From Sphaerotilus montanus (GTDB taxonomy: Bacteria; Pseudomonadota; Gammaproteobacteria; Burkholderiales; Burkholderiaceae_C), in the NCBI RefSeq assembly GCF_013410775.1, contig NZ_JACCFH010000001.1, forward strand, positions 310,001 through 374,000: a DNA stretch of 64,000 nucleotides. Reading direction: 5' to 3'. The notes under the pieces were generated by a model that saw only the letters and a list, made by a program, of their open reading frames with translations, had not been told where the DNA came from and searched no databases. Of the stretch, positions 45,962 through 54,119 are shown in pieces (position 1 is the stretch's first letter; every line of letters begins with the position of its first letter). A program made the position numbers and the translations under genes.

Positions 45962-46233
45962 TCGACACTCTCGCCCAGCAGCTTGCGAATTTCGGCCACC
46001 GGCCACGCCAACCTGACCCCGATGCGAACCGGCCTTATTGGTCCGTTTTCTCGCATCGCCCACGCCCTGAGCGTTTGCTCCTTGCGCAGCAGGTGCGCAG
46101 CAGCCGTCGCGGTATCGACGTGCGATCGCGTCTCCAGTTCGATCGGGATGACTTTCACGCCATCGGCGGACGTCCAAGTCTTGAGGGGTGCGGCGTGCGC
46201 TGCGTCAACTTGAGGATGAGATTGGTTTTGCAT
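45958..46233 (-). CDS. Small helix-turn-helix protein before the relaxase
   Basis: The product is 91 residues from ATG 46233; GTG 46263 with GGGGG upstream is an alternative giving 101 residues. It has an excisionase/MerR-like helix-turn-helix in TATAAAHLLRKEQTLRAWAMRENGPIRPVRIGVRLAWPVAEIRKLLG. Its stop overlaps the relaxase start (ATGA). Likely a regulator of the mob operon or an accessory DNA-binding protein at oriT. Confidence 0.72.
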   Translation of the reverse strand: MQNQSHPQVDAAHAAPLKTWTSADGVKVIPIELETRSHVDTATAAAHLLRKEQTLRAWAMRENGPIRPVRIGVRLAWPVAEIRKLLGESVE

Positions 46234-46270
46234 GTGTCTGCCGCGTTGTTGTGCGGTGGACACGAACTAT

Positions 46271-46298
46271 TTACCCCCGTTGATCGGCGCTTACCCCC
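46271..46298. promoter_or_regulatory. Paired TTACCCCC repeats upstream of the mob operon
   Basis: Two perfect 8-bp copies of TTACCCCC (46271-46278 and 46291-46298) lie exactly 20 bp apart, two helical turns, in the 112-bp gap between the HigA gene and the mob operon. They are on one face of the helix, as expected for a cooperatively bound operator, and this is also where an oriT would lie. Confidence 0.5.
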
Positions 46299-46345
46299 AT
46301 TTTTCCGGCGCACTTGTTGATAAGGAAATCAGGCGGCGGACACGC

Positions 46346-46678
46346 TCACCCCTTCACCACGCCATGCGCCAGTTCAGTCGGTGCGCGCTGCACGTTCAGC
46401 GGCATGTCCTTCAGCCGCTGCTCGGCGTGCCACAGGCTGTATTCGGCCTGCAGCGCCAGCCACAGCCGGGCGTCACCACCGCGATCCACCCCGAGCCACG
46501 CCTGAAGGCGGAGGGCCATGTCGGGCGAGATGGCGGCCCGGCCGTTCACCACCCGAGACAGCAACGCACGGGACACGTCCAACTGCTTCGCGGCTTCTGC
46601 GAGGCTCAGACCCAGCGCCGGCAGCACGTCATCCCGCAGCGTCAGGCCAGGGTGCGGCGGGTTGAACATGTGCCCCAT
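46346..46678 (-). CDS. higA: HigA-family antitoxin-like regulator (no adjacent partner toxin)
   Basis: The predicted product is 110 residues from ATG 46678. It has the HigA/VapI N-terminus NPPHPGLTLRDDVLPALGLS and a Cro/CI helix-turn-helix (LAEAAKQLDVSRALLSRVVNGRAAIS), then LWLALQAEYSLWHAEQR. HigA antitoxins are normally preceded by a HigB toxin; here the neighbour upstream is another antitoxin gene, 9 bp away. It may be a second antitoxin, or a regulator of the pair. Confidence 0.85.
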   Translation of the reverse strand: MGHMFNPPHPGLTLRDDVLPALGLSLAEAAKQLDVSRALLSRVVNGRAAISPDMALRLQAWLGVDRGGDARLWLALQAEYSLWHAEQRLKDMPLNVQRAPTELAHGVVKG

Positions 46679-46687
46679 CCCCACACC

Positions 46688-46978
46688 TCAAGCCGGCTGA
46701 ACGCTCAGACGCAGGCCGACTGCGTGAAGCACTTTCTGCAGTGTCGCCAGCGTCGGGTTCCCGTTCTCGCCCAGCGAGCGGAACAGCGTCTTTTCGCCCA
46801 GCTCGGCGCGGCGGGCCACTTCTGCCATTCCGTGTGCCTTCGCCACCTGCCGCAGTGCCAGCGAGAAGGCTGCAGGGTCTTCCAACTCCATCACGGCGTC
46901 GATATAGGCGGCGGCCTCCTGCGGGTCGGTGAGGGCCTGCAGCAAGTCGTCTTCGTAGCTTTTGTCACGGGTGTTCAT
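46688..46978 (-). CDS. Addiction-module antidote protein (HigA-like, TIGR02684 type)
   Basis: The 96-residue protein has the antidote-family opening KSYEDDLLQALTDPQEAAAYIDAVMELED. Its C-terminal helix-turn-helix (LALRQVAKAHGMAEVARRAELGEKTLFRSLGENGNPTLATLQKVLHAVG) binds the operon operator. Its ATG overlaps the stop of the toxin gene, the usual toxin-first order of HigBA-type systems. Confidence 0.9.
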   Translation of the reverse strand: MNTRDKSYEDDLLQALTDPQEAAAYIDAVMELEDPAAFSLALRQVAKAHGMAEVARRAELGEKTLFRSLGENGNPTLATLQKVLHAVGLRLSVQPA

Positions 46979-47298
46979 GGCTGACCTCGTTGCTTCCAGT
47001 CGTTCAGGTAGACCAAGGCTTGCCGGATGGCCGTGTCCTGGTCGCTCTTGTCGCTACCGCACAGCAGCAGCACCAGCACCGAACCTTGCCGACTCAGGTA
47101 CACCCGGTAGCCGGGGCCGTGGTCGATGCGCAGTTCCTGCAAACCATCCCGCAGCGACTTGCAGTCGCCGAAGTTGCCCGCCTGCACCCGAGCAAGCCGG
47201 GCACGGATTCGGGCGCGGGCCTGGACATCGCGCAGGGACTTCATCCACTCGTTGAAGGGCGCGACATCGCCCGCCGTGGTGTAGGTTCTCAGTTCCAT
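46975..47298 (-). CDS. RelE/HigB-type toxin (addiction-module killer protein)
   Basis: The 107-residue protein of the RelE superfamily (TIGR02683 type) shows FNEWMKSLRDVQARARIRARLARVQAGNFGDCKSLRDGLQELRIDHGPGYRVYLSRQGSVLVLLLCGSDKSDQDTAIRQAL. Such toxins are ribosome-dependent mRNA interferases. GYRVY and the following Lys are the usual RNA-contacting region. It pairs with the antidote gene that overlaps its stop, and probably stabilises the element. Confidence 0.92.
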   Translation of the reverse strand: MELRTYTTAGDVAPFNEWMKSLRDVQARARIRARLARVQAGNFGDCKSLRDGLQELRIDHGPGYRVYLSRQGSVLVLLLCGSDKSDQDTAIRQALVYLNDWKQRGQP

Positions 47299-47311
47299 GA
47301 TGGTGCTTTAT

Positions 47312-47339
47312 AAGATACCACTATTCACATACAGTTCAA
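47312..47339 (-). promoter_or_regulatory. Promoter of the toxin-antitoxin operon
   Basis: On the minus strand TTGAAC (47339-47334) and TATCTT (47317-47312) are 16 bp apart, 13 bp before the toxin ATG at 47298. A partial dyad (GGT..CTT / AAG..ACC) overlaps the -10, a likely site for antitoxin autorepression. Confidence 0.6.
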
Positions 47340-47345
47340 TGTGCA

Positions 47346-48707
47346 TCATCGGGAATGCACCACACGCAACGCGCCCGGTTCTCCGCTGACGCTCGGTTGC
47401 TCGATGCCGGCCTGTTCCAGCATCCACGCCTCTGCGCGGGTATGCCACATGCGCAGCAGGTCCAGCGATCGGCGGCGGTAGTGCTTCTCTGCCGTGGCGC
47501 TCGGCTTGTGCCCTTGGATCTGCGCCACGACGCCGGCAGGCATCTCGACCCACTCGCACAGCGTCCCGAACGAACGGCGCAGGCCATGAATCGACAGGTG
47601 AGGCAGGCCAGCAGCGGCCAGGGCACGCTCATGCCCGGTACGTGGTTCTTTCAGCCGGCCATCGGCGGCGGTCGGACTTGAGAACACCCATTCGTTCCGC
47701 CTGGGCAGTGCGGCCAGCAGGCGGGCCACGTAGGGCGTCAGCGGGATGACGCGAGCACCTTCCACCTTGTCGGCGATGGCGATGCTGCACCATCGAAAAT
47801 CCACATTCTCCCAGCGCATCGCGGCCAATTCTTCGCGGCGTGCGCCGGTCAGGATGGCGGTCTGCAGATAGGCGGCGTGAACCGGGTTCGCCAGCTCGCG
47901 CACAGCCTTAAACCACAGGGGCAACTGCTCGCGCTGCAGACAGTCGCCCTCCCTCGCCTTCGAGGGCGGCACGGCCTCGCTGACGGCCTTCGAGCGGTAG
48001 GCGTCCGGGGCAATCAGGGCGCGGTACTCTGGATGCTCGCCAGCCCAGCGGATGAAGCCACGCACCAGCCGGAAGGCGGACGACGCGGCGGTGGGGCGTT
48101 CGGCGGCTTCCCGGTCCAGCCACGCGGCCAGCACGTCGGCGTTCAACTCGGACAGGCGCAGGGGCAGCAGCGCGGCCAGCGGGGCGGCTACGGTCTTCCC
48201 TGCCCCTCGCTGGCGCTGCTCGCCACCGGGCGCGGCCATGCGGGTGTGGTTCAAGTAGGACCTGGGCGACCACTTCGAGCGGCGCGCTTCCAGGTAGACC
48301 GCCCATGCCTCGCCCACCGTCACGGAATCGCGGGCGCGCACCACGGCAGCGGCTTCTCGGTCGGCAGTGTCGCGGGCGATGGTCGCGGCCTTCTCTGCGC
48401 GGGGGTCGGTGCCGGCCTTGATGAAGGCCATCAGCCTCAGCGCCTCGCCATCAGCACCGGGGCCGGTCGGGTTGCCCTTGCGGTCCTTCGGGACGCGGAT
48501 AGGCATGGACGCGGGGCCGATGGTCATTCGGATGGTCTGCCGGCCCAGCTTCGCCTCGAAGATGAAGGTTCTACGGCCACCAGATGCAACCCGCAAGCCT
48601 AGACCGGGCTGGCGGGTGTCCCAGAAGAACGCCTGTTCCCTCCCTTCTGGACAGGTCGCGGCATCCACGCGGGTGCGGGTGAACTCGAAGTGCGTCGGGT
48701 CGGTCAT
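47346..48707 (-). CDS. int: P4-type tyrosine integrase
   Basis: The predicted product is 453 residues, starting at ATG 48707 with GAGGG upstream. An N-terminal arm-binding domain (DUF4102-type, GLGLRVASGGRRTFIFEAKLGRQTIRMTIG) is followed by a SAM-like core-binding domain and the catalytic domain. The catalytic residues are Arg290 (TGARREEL), His374 and Arg377 (HGLRRSF), His400 (GHKP) and nucleophile Tyr410 (EKHY). Integrases of this type target tRNA 3' ends, as here. The gene sits at the end of the element away from the intact tRNA and is read inward. Confidence 0.96.
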   Translation of the reverse strand: MTDPTHFEFTRTRVDAATCPEGREQAFFWDTRQPGLGLRVASGGRRTFIFEAKLGRQTIRMTIGPASMPIRVPKDRKGNPTGPGADGEALRLMAFIKAGTDPRAEKAATIARDTADREAAAVVRARDSVTVGEAWAVYLEARRSKWSPRSYLNHTRMAAPGGEQRQRGAGKTVAAPLAALLPLRLSELNADVLAAWLDREAAERPTAASSAFRLVRGFIRWAGEHPEYRALIAPDAYRSKAVSEAVPPSKAREGDCLQREQLPLWFKAVRELANPVHAAYLQTAILTGARREELAAMRWENVDFRWCSIAIADKVEGARVIPLTPYVARLLAALPRRNEWVFSSPTAADGRLKEPRTGHERALAAAGLPHLSIHGLRRSFGTLCEWVEMPAGVVAQIQGHKPSATAEKHYRRRSLDLLRMWHTRAEAWMLEQAGIEQPSVSGEPGALRVVHSR

Positions 48708-48726
48708 GGTGCCCTCTTGAAAAATC

Positions 48727-48746
48727 GTAGCCACATCGTAGCCACA
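48727..48746 (+). repeat. Arm-type direct repeat, right copy (20 bp)
   Basis: Perfect copy of 39738-39757 in the same orientation, lying between the integrase start (19 bp away) and the right attachment repeat (113 bp away). The position over the integrase promoter region would also let the integrase repress its own gene. Confidence 0.6.
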
Positions 48747-48859
48747 GATTATCAATCGGCATGCATACGCATCAACACCATGAACAGCGTAAGTGCTTGA
48801 TTTACAAGGAATCAACCTCTCGCATCAACACGCAACAACACCCCGAAATACGCACTTGT

Positions 48860-48958
48860 GCTCATTCGTAATGAGAAGGTCGAGGGTTCGACTCCTTTCT
48901 CCGGCACCAATAAAATCAACGGGTTAGCGCTCACAAGGCGCTGACCCGTTGTGCTTTG
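48860..48958 (+). repeat. Right attachment repeat with tRNA-Thr 3' fragment
   Basis: Perfect copy of 39630-39728. It includes the last 50 nt of tRNA-Thr (48860-48909), which has no 5' half and is not a tRNA gene, and the terminator stem at 48918-48950. The repeat ends 3 bp before the cheB stop codon. Confidence 0.95.
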
Positions 48959-48961
48959 GGG

Positions 48962-50017
48962 CTACTCGGAGCCGCCGCGTCGGTCGAACAGCGTGATCGC
49001 CCCTGCAACCTGCGACAGGGGCAGCACCTCATTCACCCCGTTCAGCCGGATGGCCTCCATCGGCATGCCGAAGACGGCGCAGGTCTTCTCGTCCTGGGCC
49101 AGGGTGCGGACACCACGGTCGTGCAGCTGCTTCATGCCGCGGGCACCGTCGTCGCCCATCCCGGTGAGCAGGATCGCCAGCGCATCCTGCCCGGCACACT
49201 CGGCCATGGACTGGAACAGCACGTCGACCGAGGGCTTGTGGCGGTTCACGGGCGGACCATCCCGGACCACGGCGAAATACTGTCCCCCCGCCCGGCGCAG
49301 CTGCAGATGCCGTCCGCCGGGCGCGATCAGGGCCAGTCCCCGCTCCACCCGGTCACCGTCCCGGGCTTCGCGCACACGCACGGCGCATGCGGCGTCCAGG
49401 CGCTGCGCATACATGGCCGTGAACTTCTCCGGCATGTGCTGCACGATGACGATGCCCGGACTGTCACCGGGCAAGGCCCGCAGCACCGCCTCGATCGCCT
49501 GGGTGCCTCCGGTGGACGCACCGATCAGGACAGGCCGGTCCTGGCCTGGAAACCGCCCGCTGGCGGTGGTGGCCAAGGCACCGGACGGAGGGTCCGCATG
49601 GCGCGGGCGCAGACGGGCCGCACGCTTGACGGTCTGCACCAGTTCCTGGCGGGACGCCTCGATGAACTGCCGGACCCCCTGGCACGGTCTGGCGACCAGC
49701 GCCACGCCCCCTGCAGCCAGCGCCTCCAGCGCCGCCGGGCTGCGTTCTTCGCCCAGACTGGTACACAGGACCGTCGGAATCGGCATCTCGTCCCGCAGCA
49801 GCCGCAGGAAGGCCGGCACATCGCCGCCAGGGATATCGATGTCCAGCAGCAGCACGTCCGGCGGGGTTCTGCGGAGCACCGGGACGGCCAGCTGCGGCGT
49901 GGGCGCACTGCCCATCAGCACGATCTCCGGATCGTCCCGCAACAACTGCTGCAGGGACTGGCGCACGATGGCCGAGTGGTCGACCACGAAGAGCCGGATG
50001 GCGGCGCGCGTGCTCAC
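48962..50017 (-). CDS. cheB: Chemotaxis methylesterase/deamidase CheB, degenerate receiver
   Basis: The predicted product is 351 residues. GTG 50017 overlaps the cheD stop (GTGA). The catalytic domain is intact: Ser in IGASTGGTQA, His in VQHMPEKF, Asp in LTGMGDDGARGM. The receiver keeps the phospho-acceptor Asp59 (LLLDIDIPGGD), but the acidic pair is VDH (Asp12-His13 instead of Asp-Asp) and the invariant Lys-Pro is Arg110-Pro. Phospho-control may be weakened. CheB demethylates MCP glutamates. Its last codon abuts the mobile element's attachment repeat. Confidence 0.94.
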   Translation of the reverse strand: MSTRAAIRLFVVDHSAIVRQSLQQLLRDDPEIVLMGSAPTPQLAVPVLRRTPPDVLLLDIDIPGGDVPAFLRLLRDEMPIPTVLCTSLGEERSPAALEALAAGGVALVARPCQGVRQFIEASRQELVQTVKRAARLRPRHADPPSGALATTASGRFPGQDRPVLIGASTGGTQAIEAVLRALPGDSPGIVIVQHMPEKFTAMYAQRLDAACAVRVREARDGDRVERGLALIAPGGRHLQLRRAGGQYFAVVRDGPPVNRHKPSVDVLFQSMAECAGQDALAILLTGMGDDGARGMKQLHDRGVRTLAQDEKTCAVFGMPMEAIRLNGVNEVLPLSQVAGAITLFDRRGGSE

Positions 50018-50478
50018 AACGGCACGGCCTCGATCTGCGGCGCCTGCGGGCCGACGGTCCAGCGCAGCCGGCGGTACACACGCCCGCCCACATCGACCGA
50101 CAACACCCGCACGCCCTGCGCAGCGAGTGTCCGCAGGGCCCACTGCGCGTTGTCATCGCCCACGCTGGCGCCGGACACGATCTCTGGAAACATGTTGCCG
50201 CCACCGACGACATAGGCATCACAGAACGGCACCGCGATGCCGCGGACCTGCAGCCGCTGCGCCATGGCCGCCAGTGCCTGGTCCGCCTGTGCAGTGGAAA
50301 CCGGAGTGGTCTGCGCCGAAGGGCCCGAGTACACGAAGTGGCACATGGCCCCCACCGTGCGACGCGGATCCGTGAGCACGATGGCCACGCAGGAGCCGAG
50401 CAGGGTTTCCAGCCGGTCCCCGCGCACCCCGACCGCCACGTCCCCCGGGTGCAAGGTCACCACACGCGGGGCCGTCAC
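50014..50478 (-). CDS. cheD: Chemoreceptor glutamine deamidase CheD
   Basis: The predicted product is 154 residues. GTG 50478 overlaps the cheR stop (GTGA). The CheD active-site segment LLGSCVAIVL with catalytic Cys is followed by the His in GAMCHFVYSG. VGGGNMF and the C-terminal VDVGGRVYRRL are conserved. CheD deamidates receptor glutamines and can act with CheC-type phosphatases; none is present here. Confidence 0.93.
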   Translation of the reverse strand: MTAPRVVTLHPGDVAVGVRGDRLETLLGSCVAIVLTDPRRTVGAMCHFVYSGPSAQTTPVSTAQADQALAAMAQRLQVRGIAVPFCDAYVVGGGNMFPEIVSGASVGDDNAQWALRTLAAQGVRVLSVDVGGRVYRRLRWTVGPQAPQIEAVPL

Positions 50479-51296
50479 CGCGCAGGCCCGGGCAGCCTGC
50501 GGAACACCCCGGGCGCCAGCGACTGCAAGGGGGTCGCGCAGGGCACCCGGCACTCGGCGGTTCCGATGAAGAACAGCCCGCCCGGACGCAGCAGCGCCAG
50601 CACCCGGTCCACCACGGCACGCTTGGTGTCGCTGTCGAAATAGATCAGCACGTTGCGCAGGAACACGACATCGAACGGCCCCAGCGGCTCGATGGGCCGG
50701 CACAGGTTGAGCTGGCCGAACTGCACCCGCTCGGCGAGACGGTCCTGGATCTGCACCAGGCCCTCGGCCTCGCCTTCGCCGCGCAGGCAGTAGCGCTTGA
50801 GTCGCTGCGGCGACACGAAGCGCAGCCGCGCCTCCGGGTAGACCGCCTGCCGGGCGCTGCGCAGCACGCGGTCGCTGATGTCGGTGCCCAGGATCGACCA
50901 GTCGCTGCCCAGCCGTCCCTGCTGCTGCAGATCCGACAGCAGCATGGCGATGCTGTAGGCCTCGTCCCCGAACGACGAGGCCGCACTCCACACCGACAGC
51001 GACTGCGGCCGCAGTCTGTTCAGCTCCTGCTCCAGAAGTTCGAAGTGCTGGGGCTCGCGGAAGAAGTAGGTCTCGTTGGTCGTGAGCAGGTCCACCGCGA
51101 CCTGGAACTCGGCCGCATCCGCATCGGTGGTGATGCGGCCCAGGTAGGCGTCGAAACTGTCGAGCGACAGCTGCTGCACACGCTGCGACAGACGTGCGCT
51201 GACAAGCGCCTTCTTGCTGTCGCTGAACGACAGCCCGACCGTCTCGTGCATCAGGGCGGCGATCTGGCGGTAGGTGGCGTCACTCAGTTCCGGCAT
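50475..51296 (-). CDS. cheR: Chemotaxis methyltransferase CheR
   Basis: The predicted product is 273 residues from ATG 51296; GTG 51308 has no better ribosome-binding site. An N-terminal helical CheR_N domain (residues 5-65) is followed by the SAM-binding domain with TNETYFFREPQHFELLE, WSAASSFGDEAYSIAMLL, ILGTDISDRVL and the FLRNVLIYFD motif. SAASSFGDE replaces the usual CSTGEE-type wording, though the fold pattern holds. It methylates MCP glutamates using S-adenosylmethionine. Confidence 0.94.
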   Translation of the reverse strand: MPELSDATYRQIAALMHETVGLSFSDSKKALVSARLSQRVQQLSLDSFDAYLGRITTDADAAEFQVAVDLLTTNETYFFREPQHFELLEQELNRLRPQSLSVWSAASSFGDEAYSIAMLLSDLQQQGRLGSDWSILGTDISDRVLRSARQAVYPEARLRFVSPQRLKRYCLRGEGEAEGLVQIQDRLAERVQFGQLNLCRPIEPLGPFDVVFLRNVLIYFDSDTKRAVVDRVLALLRPGGLFFIGTAECRVPCATPLQSLAPGVFRRLPGPAR

Positions 51297-51317
51297 GGGA
51301 GCAGGCACCCTGGTCGT

Positions 51318-51839
51318 TCACCATGCAGGCGCCGGCGCCACGGCGTCCTGGGCGGACTCGCACAGGTCGGCCATTTCCTGCACGTCCAGCGCCCGGTCGG
51401 GATCCAGCAGGATGACGAAGCGCGGCCCCAGCTTGGCGATGCCGCGGATGAAGTCCCGGCGCACGGTGGCGCCGAAGTCCGGTGGTGGCTCGATGTGTTC
51501 GGCGCCGATCTTGATGACCTCGCTCACCGCATCGACCAGCAGCCCCAGTTCGGCGCGTTCTCCGGAGCGCACCGCATCGAAGATGACGATGCAGCTCTTC
51601 TTGCCCACCTTGGTCACCGGGCGTCCGAAGCGCGCGTTGAGGTCGATCACCGGCACCACGGCACCGCGCAGGTTGATCACTCCGCGCAGGAACTTCGGCA
51701 TCAGCGGCACGGTGGCCATCGGGCCGCACTGGATGATCTCGCGCACGGTCCGGATGTCCATGCCCAGCACCTCGTCCCCCAGCCAGAAGGTGAGGTACTG
51801 CGCCGGCGCCGTGCCGCTGGCCGTTGCCTGTTGGTTCAT
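51318..51839 (-). CDS. cheW: Chemotaxis coupling protein CheW
   Basis: The 173-residue single CheW domain has QYLTFWLGDEVLGMDIRTVREI, the conserved FLRGVINLRGAVVPVIDL and the later GLLVDAVSEVI. CheW bridges MCPs and CheA in the signalling array. A 15-bp gap separates it from the MCP gene, in one operon. Confidence 0.95.
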   Translation of the reverse strand: MNQQATASGTAPAQYLTFWLGDEVLGMDIRTVREIIQCGPMATVPLMPKFLRGVINLRGAVVPVIDLNARFGRPVTKVGKKSCIVIFDAVRSGERAELGLLVDAVSEVIKIGAEHIEPPPDFGATVRRDFIRGIAKLGPRFVILLDPDRALDVQEMADLCESAQDAVAPAPAW

Positions 51840-51854
51840 CTGCTGCTCCCGGGT

Positions 51855-54050
51855 TCAGTAGGGGCGAAAGTTGCCGCGGGTCCCGGTGCCCAGGACTGGT
51901 GCAGGGGCAGCGCCCCCCCTGGACGGACGCGCCGCCGACCCACGCATCGGCGAGTTGGGGGCCCGGCGCTCCACGGCTGCGGCGGAATAGTCGGACCGGC
52001 CGCGGGGTGCGGCGGACGCAGCCTGCCCGCCGTCCAGGCTGAAGAAGGCCACGGACTCCAGCAACTGCTCGGCCTGGCCGGACAACTCCTCCGACGTGGC
52101 GGCCAGTTCCTCGGACGCCGACGCATTCATCTGCGTGGCGTTGCTGAGCTGGCCCATGGCGCCGCTGATCTGGTTGACCGACTGGCTCTGCTCCTGCGAG
52201 GCCGCGGCAATCTCCTGCACCAGATCGGAGGTCTTGCGGATGGAGGGCACGATCTCGTCGAGCAGCTTGCCGGCACGCTCGGCGGTGGAGACGCTGTCGG
52301 CGGCCAGATCACCGATTTCCTTGGCCGCTTCCTGGCTGCGTTCGGCCAGCTTGCGCACCTCGTCGGCCACCACCGCGAAGCCCTTGCCATGCTCGCCCGC
52401 GCGGGCGGCCTCGATGGCGGCGTTGAGTGCCAGCAGGTTGGTCTGGTAGGCGATGTCGTCGATGATGCTGATCTTCTGCGCGATCTGCTTCATGGCCGTC
52501 ACGGTCTGCGTCACTGCGGCGCCGCCTTCGCTGGCCTCCTTGCTGGCCTTGGTCGCCATCACGTCGGTCACCCGGGCGTTGTCGCTGTTCTGGGTGATGG
52601 ACACCGACATCACGTCGATGGAGGCGGTCGTCTGGGTCACCGAACTGGCCTGCTCGCTGGCCGACTGCGACAGCGACTGCGCCGTGGCACTCACCTGCCC
52701 CGCTGCTCCCGTCAGGGCGTTGGCCGCTGCGCGCACCTCCTCGATCACCATCGCCAGCTTGTCGGCGCTGCTGTTGGCGTCCTGCTTCACCTGGTTGAAC
52801 ACGCCATCGGCCTCGCGCGTGATGCGCTGGGTGAGATCCCCTTCGGCCAGGCCGGAAAAGACACGTCCGACGTCCTCGATGATGGCGGCCAGCTTGTCGC
52901 TGGCCGTGTTGGCGTCGTTGCGGACCTGGGCGAACGTGCCCTCGTAGCGGCGCTCGATGCGCTGCGACAGGTCGCCGGCAGACAGGGCTGCCATCATCCG
53001 GCCGATGTCGCCGAAGATCGTCGCGGTGGTCTCCACCAGGGCATTGACCCCTTCGCAGAGCACCTTGACCGCGCCGCTCTTGCCGTCCAGCGGGATGCGC
53101 TGCGACAGATCGCCCCGCATCGCCGCCGCCGTCACCGCCTGCGCCTGCTCCACCGACTGGCTGAGCATCTGGGTCATGTTCACCTCGGCCGTCACGTCGG
53201 AGGCGATCTTGACCACCTTGGTGACACGGCCCATCTCGTCGCGGATCGGCGCATAGATGCCGCGGATCCACACCGGCTGCCCGGCGCGGTTCACGCGCTT
53301 GAAGACATCGTTCTGGGCGCGGCCCTGGCCGAGGTCGCGCCAGAAATCGGCGTAGGCCGGCAGGGTGGCCTGCGCCGGGTCCATGAAGATGCGGTGGTGC
53401 TTGCCGACGATCTCCTCGATGCGGTAGCCCATGAGCGCGAGGAAGTTCTGGTTCGCCGAGGTCACGTTGCCCTGGGGATCGAACTCGATGTAGGCCGACA
53501 CGGCGTCGATCGCCGACAGCGTGCCCAGGTAGTTCTGGCGGACCAGCTCGGCGTCGGTGATGTCATGGAGCATGCCCATGAACCTGACCGGCTTGCCGTT
53601 CTCGCCCGGGACCGGCGCCACCACCGCGTTCACGTAGTAGGGCGAGCCATCCTTGGCGCGGTTCTTGATGACCCCCTGGAACACCTCGCCGCGGCCGATG
53701 GTCTGCCACAGCTTCTTGAAGGTCTCCTTGGGCATGTCGGGGTGGCGCGTGGTGCTGTGCGCCTGCCCGACCAGTTCCTCGCGGCGAAACTTCGACACCT
53801 CGATGAACTTCTCGTTGACGCTCAGGATGTCGCCCTGCCGATCGGTTTCCGAGACGAGGCTGGCGGCATTCATGAGGTCGGTGCGCACCTTCAGTTCGGA
53901 CTCCACGGTGGCCAGCCGGCCTTTCATGTCCGCGAGGGCCTGTTCGACCTCGGCGCGTGCGCGGACCTCGGCCTCCAGGTCCGCCTGCAGGCGGGAGAGT
54001 TCGTCGCCTGCGAAGGTGCGGGCAAGCCAGGAAGGTTGGGACTGGGTCAT
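51855..54050 (-). CDS. Soluble PAS-PAS methyl-accepting chemotaxis protein
   Basis: The product is 731 residues with no membrane helix. An N-terminal coiled coil (about 15-55) precedes PAS-1 (60-170; [21 protein letters not shown]) and PAS-2 (175-290; [17 protein letters not shown]), a HAMP-like tandem region (295-430) and the MCP signalling domain with the hairpin tip [40 protein letters not shown]. The PAS type is that of Aer-like energy/redox sensors. The C-terminus ends NFRPY after a Ser/Arg-rich linker and lacks a classical NWETF CheR-tether. Confidence 0.94.
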   Translation of the reverse strand: MTQSQPSWLARTFAGDELSRLQADLEAEVRARAEVEQALADMKGRLATVESELKVRTDLMNAASLVSETDRQGDILSVNEKFIEVSKFRREELVGQAHSTTRHPDMPKETFKKLWQTIGRGEVFQGVIKNRAKDGSPYYVNAVVAPVPGENGKPVRFMGMLHDITDAELVRQNYLGTLSAIDAVSAYIEFDPQGNVTSANQNFLALMGYRIEEIVGKHHRIFMDPAQATLPAYADFWRDLGQGRAQNDVFKRVNRAGQPVWIRGIYAPIRDEMGRVTKVVKIASDVTAEVNMTQMLSQSVEQAQAVTAAAMRGDLSQRIPLDGKSGAVKVLCEGVNALVETTATIFGDIGRMMAALSAGDLSQRIERRYEGTFAQVRNDANTASDKLAAIIEDVGRVFSGLAEGDLTQRITREADGVFNQVKQDANSSADKLAMVIEEVRAAANALTGAAGQVSATAQSLSQSASEQASSVTQTTASIDVMSVSITQNSDNARVTDVMATKASKEASEGGAAVTQTVTAMKQIAQKISIIDDIAYQTNLLALNAAIEAARAGEHGKGFAVVADEVRKLAERSQEAAKEIGDLAADSVSTAERAGKLLDEIVPSIRKTSDLVQEIAAASQEQSQSVNQISGAMGQLSNATQMNASASEELAATSEELSGQAEQLLESVAFFSLDGGQAASAAPRGRSDYSAAAVERRAPNSPMRGSAARPSRGGAAPAPVLGTGTRGNFRPY

Positions 54051-54119
54051 GTGCGTCTCCTACAGGTCCGAGAGGGATCGGTGGCAATGGCAGTGGCGGT
54101 CATCGACGGCACGTCACCG

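Larger units (their letters stand above)
39630..48958. mobile_element. Integrative mobilizable element in tRNA-Thr
   Basis: The segment is bounded by 99-bp direct repeats and has one 9,230-bp unit between repeat starts. It carries a P4-type tyrosine integrase next to the right end, a MobV-type relaxase gene, small helix-turn-helix/AlpA-like proteins, a toxin-antitoxin locus, and an IS1595-family insertion. It has no phage structural, type IV secretion or recognisable replication genes. It therefore looks mobilizable in trans rather than self-transmissible. Nearly all its genes are on the minus strand. Unusually, the integrase lies at the end away from the complete tRNA. Confidence 0.9.

Noticed and set aside
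48860..48909. A second tRNA-Thr
   Set aside because: Only the 3' 50 nt are present; the D-arm and acceptor 5' strand are missing.
39630..48958. Reading the island as a prophage
   Set aside because: No capsid, tail, terminase or lysis gene is seen; a relaxase is present instead.
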